This document shows positions 8,352 to 15,921 of a stretch of 44,808 nt of DNA, in pieces. Both the position numbers and the translations under genes were made by a program. Each line of letters starts with the position of its first letter. The stretch's first letter is position 1. The notes beneath the pieces are model-generated. The model was not told where the DNA came from, made no database searches, and saw only the letters and a program-made list of their open reading frames with translations. The DNA is from Neobacillus citreus (GTDB lineage: Bacteria > Bacillota > Bacilli > Bacillales > Cytobacillaceae): NCBI RefSeq assembly GCF_018343545.2, contig NZ_JAGYPE020000048.1:1-44808 (forward strand), read 5' to 3'.

Positions 8352-8463
8352 TATCTACAATTATTGATTGGATATCTACAAATTTTTAAATATATCTACA
8401 AAATTCCAAGGGATATCTACAATTTTTAAAATATATCTACAAAATCCCAAAGGTTATCTACAA
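8352..8463 (+). repeat. 21-bp phased repeat array A2 (core TATCTACAA)
   Basis: Six cores TATCTACAA start at 8352, 8373, 8393, 8414, 8434 and 8455, alternating 21- and 20-bp steps. The A/T-rich spacers differ. The array occupies almost the whole 141-bp gap between two co-directional acyl-CoA dehydrogenase genes, so it is probably transcribed within the operon. Its core orientation is opposite to transcription. Confidence 0.9.
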
Positions 8464-8471
8464 TTCCATCC

Positions 8472-9602
8472 CTAAAGATGCTTGCTAATTACAATCCTCT
8501 GAATCTCGCTCGTGCCCTCATAAATCTCCGTCACCTTGGCATCACGGAAGTAGCGCTCAACTGGGTAATCCTCAGTATAGCCGTAGCCTCCGAAGACCTG
8601 GATTGCTTCTGTCGCCACCTCCACCGCTGTTCTTGTTGCAAAAAGCTTCGCCATCGACGCTTCCATACCGCACTTCAAGCCTTGCCCACGCAAATCTGCA
8701 GCTCGGTAGACTAGTAATCTAGCAGCCTCCACATTCGTCGCCATATCAGCAAGCTTAAATCCGATCCCCTGCTGGGCGGCAATCGGGTTCCCAAATTGAT
8801 GGCGCCCCTTCGCATATTCGGTTGCGGCCGATAGTGCGGCTTCGGCAATTCCAAGCGCCTGGGCGGCAATTCCGATGCGGCCGGCATCGAGGTTAGCCAT
8901 TGCAATCTTGAAACCTTCGCCCTCAGCACCAAGCAAGTTCTCAACCGGAACGCGCATATCCTCAAACGTAAGCTGTACCGTTCTCGAGCCATGCAGGCCC
9001 ATTTTCTTCTCGTCCTTGCCAATCACAAGTCCAGGGGTATTTTTTTCAACAATAAAAGCAGATACCCCTTTGGCGCCCAATTCCGGATTGTTTTTTGCAA
9101 AAACGATGTAAACATCGGCCTCGCCGCCGTTGGTGATGAAGACCTTGGAACCGTTAATCACATAATGGTCGCCGTCGCGAACCGCCCGCGACTTCATGCT
9201 GGCAGCATCCGACCCGGCGCTCGGCTCGGTTAAGCAGAAGGCCCCAAGATACTCGCCTGAAGCAAGCTTTGGTACGTACTTTTGCTTCTGGTCCGCCGTT
9301 CCAAAGTAAAGAATCGGGTTCGTACCAACGGAGGTGTGTACCGACAAGATCACACCCATTGTCGCGCTCACCTTGGAAAGCTCGTTGATGGCGATGATAT
9401 AGGAGGTGAAATCCATCTCAGCGCCGCCGTATTGCTCCGGAACCGGGATGCCCATTAAGCCTAGCCCGCCCATTTTGCGGAGAATCTCACGCGGAAATTC
9501 CCCTTTCTCCATTTTTTCTATAAACGGCGCAACTTCAATGGCGGCAAAGTCGCGCACCATTTTGCGCATCATTTCTTGCTCTTCTGTGAATGTAAGATTC
9601 AT
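8472..9602 (-). CDS. Acyl-CoA dehydrogenase, second copy
   Basis: An FAD-dependent acyl-CoA desaturase of beta-oxidation, paralogous to the downstream acdA. The product is 376 aa with GAFCLTEPSAGSDA, the flavin-binding FGGYGYTEDYPVER and catalytic Glu362 in IYEGTSEIQR. It may be the MmgC-like partner of the adjacent MmgB- and MmgA-like genes. The start at 9602 (AAAAGGGGAG site, 6 nt spacing) gives the usual MNLTFTEEQEMMRK N-terminus. An in-frame ATG at 9644 also has a good site (AAAGGGG, 8 nt spacing) and would add 14 residues, so two start sites are possible. About 200 bp of A/T-rich DNA separates it from hbd, with no clear terminator. Confidence 0.95.
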   Translation of the reverse strand: MNLTFTEEQEMMRKMVRDFAAIEVAPFIEKMEKGEFPREILRKMGGLGLMGIPVPEQYGGAEMDFTSYIIAINELSKVSATMGVILSVHTSVGTNPILYFGTADQKQKYVPKLASGEYLGAFCLTEPSAGSDAASMKSRAVRDGDHYVINGSKVFITNGGEADVYIVFAKNNPELGAKGVSAFIVEKNTPGLVIGKDEKKMGLHGSRTVQLTFEDMRVPVENLLGAEGEGFKIAMANLDAGRIGIAAQALGIAEAALSAATEYAKGRHQFGNPIAAQQGIGFKLADMATNVEAARLLVYRAADLRGQGLKCGMEASMAKLFATRTAVEVATEAIQVFGGYGYTEDYPVERYFRDAKVTEIYEGTSEIQRIVISKHL

Positions 9603-9803
9603 GCTGAACTCCCCTTTTGGAGAAAGTAGTGTGACCGAACTCATTTTTAAAGCCCCTTTCTCGAGGATACTGTATTCTTTGCTTGAATCTTGCTACCCCT
9701 ATTTTTAAGACCCCTACTGCTATTCTTGAAAAATTTCTCTCCCGAGTAGACCATATCGTTATCTCTATCTTTCTATTTTTGTAAAATTTGACGACTTCAA
9801 AGC

Positions 9804-10655
9804 TTATTCGTATACATAAAATCCGCGTCCAGTCTTCTTACCCAGCCAGCCTGCTTTTACATATTTACGCAGCAGCGGGCATGGGCGGTACTTGTCATCG
9901 CCAAAGCCTTCGTGCAATGTTTCCATGATGTAAAGGCAGGTATCCAAACCGATAAAGTCGGCGAGCGTTAACGGCCCCATTGGGTGGTTCATGCCAAGCT
10001 TCATCACTTCGTCGATGGCATCCTTCGTGGCCACGCCCTCGTATAATGTATAGATCGCTTCGTTTATCATCGGCATTAGCACGCGGTTGGCAACAAAGCC
10101 AGGGAAGTCGTTTACCTCTACAGGCACTTTGGATAACGTTTTTGTCATGTCCTCGATGACTTGATACACTTCATCTGCCGTTGCCAAGCCGCGGATGATT
10201 TCCACCAGCCTCATAACTGGCACCGGATTCATGAAGTGCATACCGATGACCTTTTCCGGGCGCTTCGTTGCTGCCGCGATTTCCGTGATAGGCAGCGAGG
10301 AGGTATTGCTTGCTAAAATCGCATGCGCCGGCGCAATTTCGTCTAGCTGCGCAAAGATTTTTGTTTTGATTTCCATGTTTTCAACAGCTGCTTCGATGAC
10401 AAGATCCACGCCGGATGCGTCTTGCAGGTCTGTTGATGGAGTCAGGTTCCTCAGAACCTCTTGCTTTTGCTCCTCGGTCATGCGGCCTTTGTCAACGTTG
10501 CGGGATAGGTTTTTGTTGATTACTCCGAGTCCGCGCTCAACAAATTCCGATTTCAAATCGTTTAAAATAACCTTATAACCAGCTTGTGCACATACCTGGG
10601 CGATTCCCGAGCCCATTTGGCCGGCCCCAATTACCATTACCTTTTCTACTTTCAT
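9804..10655 (-). CDS. mmgB: 3-hydroxyacyl-CoA (3-hydroxybutyryl-CoA) dehydrogenase
   Basis: Oxidises 3-hydroxyacyl-CoA to 3-ketoacyl-CoA with NAD+, the third step of beta-oxidation. The product is 283 aa. A Rossmann fold opens with MVIGAGQMGSGIAQVCAQAG. The catalytic region has GMHFMNPVPVMRLVE (active-site His) and the family motif FPGFVANRVLMPMINEA. The C-terminal domain ends GWLGKKTGRGFYVYE. The ATG at 10655 follows GGAGGGG; a longer open frame upstream only reads through repeat array A3 and is not coding. It lies directly downstream of the thiolase gene, the arrangement of mmgA-mmgB. Confidence 0.96.
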   Translation of the reverse strand: MKVEKVMVIGAGQMGSGIAQVCAQAGYKVILNDLKSEFVERGLGVINKNLSRNVDKGRMTEEQKQEVLRNLTPSTDLQDASGVDLVIEAAVENMEIKTKIFAQLDEIAPAHAILASNTSSLPITEIAAATKRPEKVIGMHFMNPVPVMRLVEIIRGLATADEVYQVIEDMTKTLSKVPVEVNDFPGFVANRVLMPMINEAIYTLYEGVATKDAIDEVMKLGMNHPMGPLTLADFIGLDTCLYIMETLHEGFGDDKYRPCPLLRKYVKAGWLGKKTGRGFYVYE

Positions 10656-10717
10656 GTTTTCCCCTCCGATTTGGCGGCCGGAAATGAAATCCGGCCTTGA
10701 TTTTTGTATTATTTTTG

Positions 10718-10813
10718 CGTATCGACAGTAAAAAATAGTTATCCGACAGTAAGGATGTCTTATGCGACAGTTATGGTCACTTATACGACAGTAACGACGC
10801 CTTATACGACAGT
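10718..10813 (+). repeat. 21-bp phased repeat array A3 (core TTATACGACAGT)
   Basis: Five copies of GACAGT, within TTAT-N-CGACAGT, start at 10724, 10745, 10766, 10787 and 10808, exactly 21 bp apart. The array lies in the 195-bp gap between thiolase and hbd, inside an apparent operon and opposite to its direction. It creates a spurious open frame of heptads (YCRI pattern) upstream of hbd. Confidence 0.9.
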
Positions 10814-10850
10814 TACTGCCGCCCGCCGGTCTGCCTTTCAGCAAAGTTGT

Positions 10851-12038
10851 TTACCTCTTCGGCACCTCAATCATAATCGCATCGCCCTGGCCGCCGCCGC
10901 TGCAGATGGCCGCGATGCCGATCCCGCCGCCGCGGCGCTTTAACTCATGCAACAAAGTAATGATGATTCGCGCTCCGCTTGCGCCAATTGGATGGCCAAG
11001 GGCAACCGCACCGCCGTTGACATTGACTTTTTCCGGATCCAAGCCGGCGATTTGGCCGCTTGCCAGCGCTACGGCCGCAAACGCTTCGTTAATTTCAAAC
11101 AAGTCAATTTCCTCAAGGCTTCGGCCTGTTTTTCGTAAAATTTCATTGATAACAAGTCCCGGTGTTTGCGGGAAGTCCTTGGCTTCTACCGCAATCGCAG
11201 CCTGACCGATGATGACCGCTTCTACCCGCCGGCCTTCATGCTCCGCACGTTCCTCGCTCATCAACACGAGTGCACCGGCTCCATCATTGACCCCAGGTGC
11301 GTTTCCGGCTGTGATGGTACCTTCGCCATTAAACGCCGGTCCAAGCTTAGCTAATTTTTCTATAGAAGTGTCTTTCCGCGGCGCTTCATCATGCTCGACT
11401 ACTACCGGCGCCCCTTTGCGCTGCGGCACCTCCACCTTCACAATCTCTTCGGCAAACTTGCCGCTCTCGATTGCTTCAATTGCCCGCCGGTGGCTTCTTA
11501 ATGCCCACTCATCCTGTGCTTCGCGACTAAGCGACATCTCTTCAGCAGTCGAGTTTCCGTACGTTCCCATATGCACGCCGGTAAAGCTGCAGCTCAATCC
11601 ATCGTGAATCATCAAATCCTGAACAGCCGCGTCGCCCATTCTTAGGCCCCACCTTGCTTTTGGCAAAATGTACGGTGCATTTGACATTGATTCCATACCG
11701 CCTGCAACAATCACTTCTTCATCGCCGGCGCGGATGATTTGGTCAGCAAGCGTGACGCTGCGTAAGCCTGATGAACAGACCTTGTTAATCGTTTCTGTTT
11801 TCACTTCCCATGGCAGCCCAGCGCCCCGCGCAGCTTGGCGGGATGGGATTTGCCCTTGTCCACCCTGCAGGACTGATCCAAATATCACTTCTTGCACGTC
11901 TTCCGGATTCACATTAGCACGTTGTAACGCTTCTTTAATGGCTATACCGCCTAACTGAGAAGCGCTAAAGCCGCTCAATGCCCCGCCCAATTTACCAAAA
12001 GGCGTTCTAACCCCGCTTAAGATAACCGTTCTGCTCAT
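10851..12038 (-). CDS. mmgA: Acetyl-CoA acetyltransferase (thiolase)
   Basis: Cleaves 3-ketoacyl-CoA with CoA to release acetyl-CoA, or makes acetoacetyl-CoA in reverse. The product is 395 aa, full thiolase length. The acylated nucleophile is Cys88 in NKVCSSGLRS, the His lies in GGAVALGHPIGASG near residue 350 and the second Cys in CSGGGQGD near residue 380. An AAAGGAA site precedes the ATG at 12038. It is the first gene of the leftward beta-oxidation operon, and its upstream region carries a FadR-like operator and a cre-like site. The B. subtilis mmg operon is sigma-E-driven and CcpA-controlled; whether that holds here is not shown. Confidence 0.96.
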   Translation of the reverse strand: MSRTVILSGVRTPFGKLGGALSGFSASQLGGIAIKEALQRANVNPEDVQEVIFGSVLQGGQGQIPSRQAARGAGLPWEVKTETINKVCSSGLRSVTLADQIIRAGDEEVIVAGGMESMSNAPYILPKARWGLRMGDAAVQDLMIHDGLSCSFTGVHMGTYGNSTAEEMSLSREAQDEWALRSHRRAIEAIESGKFAEEIVKVEVPQRKGAPVVVEHDEAPRKDTSIEKLAKLGPAFNGEGTITAGNAPGVNDGAGALVLMSEERAEHEGRRVEAVIIGQAAIAVEAKDFPQTPGLVINEILRKTGRSLEEIDLFEINEAFAAVALASGQIAGLDPEKVNVNGGAVALGHPIGASGARIIITLLHELKRRGGGIGIAAICSGGGQGDAIMIEVPKR

Positions 12039-12077
12039 TCAAAACATTCCTTTCCCCTGTTTTTATTTCAAAAAACA

Positions 12078-12105
12078 ATTATGCCTTTTCCCAATTTTCA
12101 GTCAC
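12078..12105 (-). promoter_or_regulatory. Candidate sigma-A promoter of the thiolase operon
   Basis: The minus strand shows GTGACT (12105-12100), a 16-bp spacer and CATAAT (12083-12078), about 40 bp before the start codon. The -35 box is weak. An alternative, TTGAGC-17-TGAAAT, overlaps the operator at 12145. Confidence 0.35.
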
Positions 12106-12144
12106 CGGTACATAAAAAAATGGGAGCGTGCTGATTTCATCATC

Positions 12145-12162
12145 GACTGAACGCTCGCTCAA
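12145..12162. promoter_or_regulatory. FadR/TetR-like operator upstream of thiolase operon
   Basis: GACTGAACGCTCGCTCAA contains the near-palindrome TGAACGCTCGCTCA and matches the fadF operator (14568-14585, minus strand) at 15 of 18 positions. The shared pattern is GACTGAAYGCTCRYTCAW. One regulator reading both sites is an inference. Confidence 0.55.
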
Positions 12163-12229
12163 CACTGCTGCAAAAACTAACGCAGGTCCAGGGGATCACC
12201 CTGCCCACGCATTTAATTTAAAAAGGAAA

Positions 12230-12243
12230 TGTAAGCGTTTTAA
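12230..12243. promoter_or_regulatory. cre-like site (CcpA) upstream of thiolase operon
   Basis: TGTAAGCGTTTTAA matches the catabolite-responsive element consensus at all but one of the defined positions. It lies between fadF and the thiolase gene, upstream of the thiolase promoter region. Carbon catabolite control of beta-oxidation genes would fit. Confidence 0.5.
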
Positions 12244-12262
12244 TCCACTTATTCTATTTTAC

Positions 12263-12345
12263 AAAAAAAATAGCAGAAGTTGAATTGTTTTACACAAAAT
12301 TCCTAAAATTTTTTCGCGTGTATGCAATCAACCTCTGCTATTTTA
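12263..12345 (-). terminator. fadF terminator with unusually large loop
   Basis: On the minus strand the arms AAATAGCAGAGGTTGA and TCAACTTCTGCTATTT pair across a loop of about 45 nt, with an eight-T run after the second arm. It lies just after the fadF stop. The rest of the 324-bp gap to the thiolase gene holds the cre-like and FadR-like sites and small hairpins such as CAGGGTGATCCCCTG. Confidence 0.7.
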
Positions 12346-12362
12346 AAATTCAATTTTCAGTC

Positions 12363-14474
12363 TTACGATGCCACTGCCGCAGGCTCGCCGCAGACAGCTT
12401 TTTCAAGAAGCTCAGCCACGTCGTAGGTAGCAACCTTGTCTTCAACCTCTTTCGCCTTCGTACCGTCTGACAGCATTGTCAAGCAGTATGGACAGCCGGA
12501 GCTAATGACAGATGGGTTCACCGATAATGCCTGCTCTGTACGTGCCACGTTGATGCGGTGTCCTGTTTCTTCCTCCATCCACATCAAGCCGCCGCCGGCG
12601 CCGCAGCACATTCCTTTGTCACGGTTCCGTTCCATTTCCACCAGCTTCACGCCTGGGATGGCCTTCAAGATTTCACGCGGCGGATCATAAACGTCGTTGT
12701 AACGTCCTAAGTAACAAGAATCGTGGAACGTTATCGTTTCGTTTACTGCATGCTTTGGCTTCAAACGGCCATCGCGGACAAGTTCGAAAAGAACCTCCGT
12801 ATGGTGGTAAACCTCAGCCTGCAACCCGAAATCAGGGTATTCATTTTTGAAAATATTGTAGGCGTGCGGGTCAATCGTAACGATTTTCTTAACCTCAGCC
12901 TTTTCGAATTCTTCAATGTTTTTCGCAGCAAGATCCTGGAACAGGAACTCGTTTCCAAGACGGCGGACCGTGTCGCCCGAGTTCTTTTCTTTGTTTCCAA
13001 GGATAGCGAATTTCACGCCTGCTTCGTTCAACAATTTAGCGAAGGACAACGCAATCTTCTGGCTGCGGTTGTCGTAAGAGCCCATTGAGCCAACCCAGAA
13101 CAGGTACTCGAACTCTTCGCCAGCTTTGTTCATTTCTTTGACAGTCGGCACATGAACATCTTCACGAGCTTCGCGCCATGTTTCGCGCTCTTTTCTGTTC
13201 AAGCCCCAAGGGTTGCCCTGACGCTCGATGTTAGTGATCGCGCGTTGTGCATCAGCGTCCAATTTTCCTTCTGTTAAAACTAGGTAACGGCGAAGGTCAA
13301 TAATTTTTTCAACGTGCTCATTCATAACCGGACATTGGTCTTCACAGTTACGGCAGGTTGTACAAGCCCAGATTTCTTCTTCGGTGATGACATCGCCAAT
13401 CAGGCTAGGGCTGTAGATGGAAGTTGCTGCCGTTTCGGAAGCACCTTGTCCTGCAGCGGCAAGCGCTAGCTGGTTGCCCTTTGTACCGGAAAATGCAAAT
13501 GTTGGTACCCACGGCTGTTTTTGCGTCACAGCCGCACCGTAATTGGTGAGATGATCACGCATTTTCACGATTAAATCCATTGGCGACAGCATTTTGCCTG
13601 TGCCGGTTGCCGGACACATATTTGTACAACGGCCGCATTCTACACAAGCATAGAAGTCCATCATTTGCAGTTGTGTGAAGTCTTCAATTTTTCCAACGCC
13701 AAATGATTCAGCGGTTTCGTCCTCGAAGTCAATCTTTCTCAATTTGCCTGCCTTATCCAAACGATTCAGGTAAACGTTTGCAGGACCGGCAATTAAGTGA
13801 GCGTGTTTTCCTTGCGGTACGTATACTAAGAATGCCAATAAGAAAATCAAGTGCAGCCACCATGCTACATAAAAGATGGACACTGCTGCTGTTTTGCCGA
13901 TACCGGCGAAGATGATTGAAATGAGAGATGCCACTGGTTCTGCCAAGGAAGTTTCTTCACCATGCCAGATGATGCCCATTCCGTTTCCTAATAGTACCCA
14001 AATCATTAAGCCGCCGATAAAGATTAAGACAAGACCTGATTTAAAGCCTCTCTTTAAGCGGACAAGTTTCTCAACATAACGGCGATGAAATGCCCAGAAA
14101 GTGGCCACTAAAATGACTAAAGTGACGATCTCCTGGAAGAATGTAAATGCCGGATAAAGCGGTCCAAGTGGAAGGTGGGATCCTGGTGCAAGCCCTTTCC
14201 AAATAAAATCGATCGCTCCAAATTGAACAAGAATGAAGCCGTAAAAGAACATAACGTGGATGGCACCACTCTTCTTATCCTTTAAAAGCTTCTTCTGCCC
14301 GAATACCATAACCCAGATTTTTCGCATACGTTCTTTGACATTGTTGTCAAACTCTTCCTTTTTGCCAAGCTTCATATATTCGATCCGTGTTTTGACAACA
14401 TAGACGAACAGGCTGAGCGCGTAAGCGGTTACGGCCAAGAAGGCAATAAGGTTGACCCATAAAAGTCCATTCAT
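12363..14474 (-). CDS. fadF: FadF-type membrane iron-sulfur oxidoreductase
   Basis: A 703-aa (Fe-S)-binding protein of the heterodisulfide-reductase D/glycerol-3-phosphate dehydrogenase C type. It probably passes electrons from acyl-CoA dehydrogenase and ETF to the quinone pool. The N-terminal half has about five membrane helices (about 5-27, 72-90, 108-128, 145-165, 180-220), resembling nitrate reductase gamma. Two 4Fe-4S motifs follow: Cys277-x2-Cys280-x2-Cys283-x3-Cys287 and Cys371-x2-Cys374-x2-Cys377-x3-Cys381. The C-terminal CCG domain carries DSCYLGRYNDVYD and MCCGAGGG. An AAAGGGG site precedes the ATG. It forms its own transcription unit, divergent from clsB, with a FadR-like operator inside its promoter. 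B. subtilis has fadF in the same neighbourhood. Confidence 0.93.
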   Translation of the reverse strand: MNGLLWVNLIAFLAVTAYALSLFVYVVKTRIEYMKLGKKEEFDNNVKERMRKIWVMVFGQKKLLKDKKSGAIHVMFFYGFILVQFGAIDFIWKGLAPGSHLPLGPLYPAFTFFQEIVTLVILVATFWAFHRRYVEKLVRLKRGFKSGLVLIFIGGLMIWVLLGNGMGIIWHGEETSLAEPVASLISIIFAGIGKTAAVSIFYVAWWLHLIFLLAFLVYVPQGKHAHLIAGPANVYLNRLDKAGKLRKIDFEDETAESFGVGKIEDFTQLQMMDFYACVECGRCTNMCPATGTGKMLSPMDLIVKMRDHLTNYGAAVTQKQPWVPTFAFSGTKGNQLALAAAGQGASETAATSIYSPSLIGDVITEEEIWACTTCRNCEDQCPVMNEHVEKIIDLRRYLVLTEGKLDADAQRAITNIERQGNPWGLNRKERETWREAREDVHVPTVKEMNKAGEEFEYLFWVGSMGSYDNRSQKIALSFAKLLNEAGVKFAILGNKEKNSGDTVRRLGNEFLFQDLAAKNIEEFEKAEVKKIVTIDPHAYNIFKNEYPDFGLQAEVYHHTEVLFELVRDGRLKPKHAVNETITFHDSCYLGRYNDVYDPPREILKAIPGVKLVEMERNRDKGMCCGAGGGLMWMEEETGHRINVARTEQALSVNPSVISSGCPYCLTMLSDGTKAKEVEDKVATYDVAELLEKAVCGEPAAVAS

Positions 14475-14559
14475 GAAAAAAGCCCCTTTCGTTGATTTCT
14501 CCCCTAAGTTTTTTACTTGTTGTTAAAAATAACAAATTTTCTGAACTTACCTTAACTCT

Positions 14560-14587
14560 ATTATAATATGAATGAGCATTCAGTCAA
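14560..14587 (-). promoter_or_regulatory. sigma-A promoter of fadF
   Basis: The minus strand has TTGACT (14587-14582), a 16-bp spacer and a perfect TATAAT (14565-14560). The spacer is almost entirely filled by the operator palindrome. Confidence 0.8.
14568..14586. promoter_or_regulatory. FadR operator in the fadF promoter
   Basis: TGAATGAGCATTCAGTCA (14569-14586) matches the published B. subtilis FadR consensus TGAATGANTANTCATTCA with two mismatches at fixed positions. It contains the perfect inverted repeat TGAATG-AG-CATTCA. It sits between -35 and -10, so binding should block RNA polymerase and long-chain acyl-CoA should relieve this. Confidence 0.8.
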
Positions 14588-14660
14588 TCCATTTTTACTA
14601 ACTTATAGAAATGTTTGTTGTTGGAAAAACTAACGAAACTGATTGGAGGAAGGTTTTCCA

Positions 14661-15863
14661 ATGAATTTTTTCGTCATTTTTTTCGGAATTGTCTTACTTT
14701 TCATTATATGGCTTATTCTAGACTTTTGTCTAGGGCGACAGAAGCATCATTCTTCTGTAAGAAAAATGGAAACTCCCATCCTGCATGGTGATTTTGACAT
14801 TTTTCCTCATGGCAAGGAACTGTTTTACGACTACTTCTCCGTGCTGCGCGAGGCAGAAAGACATATCCATGTGTTGTTTTATATTGTAAAGGATGATGCC
14901 TTTAGTCAGGAATTTCTTTCAATTTTAAAAGAAAAAGCACGGACCGGAGTTGAGGTTCGCTTGCTGCTCGACCGGCTTGGCAGCTGGAAAGTAAAAGGAT
15001 CTGAGATAAAAGAGCTACGCGCGGCGGGGGTCGAGTTTGCCTTCAGCAATCCGGTGAAGCTCCCCTATCTTTTTTACTCGATGCAGGTCCGGAACCACCG
15101 GAAGATTTCGATTATCGATGGGCGAATTGGCTATCTTGGCGGGTTTAATATCGGGAAGGAATATATTGACGAAGAACCAAGCCTTGGCCCATGGCGTGAT
15201 TATCATCTAAAAATCAGCAGTGAAAGCGTCAATTTTCTACAAAGTGAGTTTCTGATTGATTGGGAGCGATGCACGGGGGTTGACTTGCAAGGTGAGGCAA
15301 AATATTTCCCGAAATTGCCTAAGGGTTCCGTCCGCCAGCAATTTATTCCGACAGAAGCCAATCAGCTGGAATGTATGTTCATCAGTCTCATCCAATTGGC
15401 CGAAAAATCAATTACCATCGGCACACCTTACTTTATTCCAAGCAGAAAGATTTTTGCGGAGCTGCAGAAGGCGGTGCAACGGGGCGTCTGTCTGACCATC
15501 ATTGTACCGTCAGTTTCTGACCACATACTCGTGAAAGAGGCGTCGTTCAAATATTTACGAACGCTGCTTCGCGTAGGTGCATTGGTATATCAGTATAATA
15601 AAGGGTTTTACCATGCCAAAACCATCGTCATTGATGACAAGGTCGCCGACATCGGTACCGCCAACTTTGACAAACGCAGCCTCTTTTTAAACCAAGAAAT
15701 CAACTGCTACATCTACGACCCAAGCTTTATTGACAGAATAAAAGGCATACTGGACAAAGACGTCCACGACTCCACTCGGCTCACACTCGAGCAACTGAAC
15801 AAACCAAACTTGGCCAGATCGATGAAAGAAGCTGTTGCTGGAGTGGTTTCTTACTTTTTATAA
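14661..15863 (+). CDS. clsB: Cardiolipin synthase (phospholipase D type)
   Basis: Condenses two phosphatidylglycerols to cardiolipin and glycerol at the membrane. The product is 400 aa with a single N-terminal membrane helix (about residues 2-24). The two HKD motifs are NHRKISIIDGRIGYLGG and YHAKTIVIDDKVADIGT, both intact. It is shorter than ClsA-type enzymes, which have two N-terminal helices, and matches the ywjE/clsB position in B. subtilis. The ATG at 14661 has AAGG 7 nt upstream inside GGAGGAAGG; a TTG 18 bp earlier overlaps that site. uvsE follows 58 bp downstream on the same strand. Confidence 0.94.
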   Translation: MNFFVIFFGIVLLFIIWLILDFCLGRQKHHSSVRKMETPILHGDFDIFPHGKELFYDYFSVLREAERHIHVLFYIVKDDAFSQEFLSILKEKARTGVEVRLLLDRLGSWKVKGSEIKELRAAGVEFAFSNPVKLPYLFYSMQVRNHRKISIIDGRIGYLGGFNIGKEYIDEEPSLGPWRDYHLKISSESVNFLQSEFLIDWERCTGVDLQGEAKYFPKLPKGSVRQQFIPTEANQLECMFISLIQLAEKSITIGTPYFIPSRKIFAELQKAVQRGVCLTIIVPSVSDHILVKEASFKYLRTLLRVGALVYQYNKGFYHAKTIVIDDKVADIGTANFDKRSLFLNQEINCYIYDPSFIDRIKGILDKDVHDSTRLTLEQLNKPNLARSMKEAVAGVVSYFL

Positions 15864-15921
15864 GGCCTCAGGCACTGGCGTGAACATTTGGCGTGAACTA
15901 TTTCTATGGGAGGTGGGAGTA

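Noticed and set aside
9605..9803. Another phased array between hbd and the acyl-CoA dehydrogenase
   Set aside because: TAGGGGT occurs twice 15 bp apart, but there is no 20-21 bp phase and no core matching the other arrays.
10656..10844. N-terminal extension of the 3-hydroxyacyl-CoA dehydrogenase
   Set aside because: The extension is an open frame through repeat array A3. The family start with a GGAGGGG site is at 10655.
12144..12250. Riboswitch or T-box upstream of thiolase
   Set aside because: Only small hairpins are seen; no T-box TGGNACC-type sequence, specifier loop or known aptamer core.
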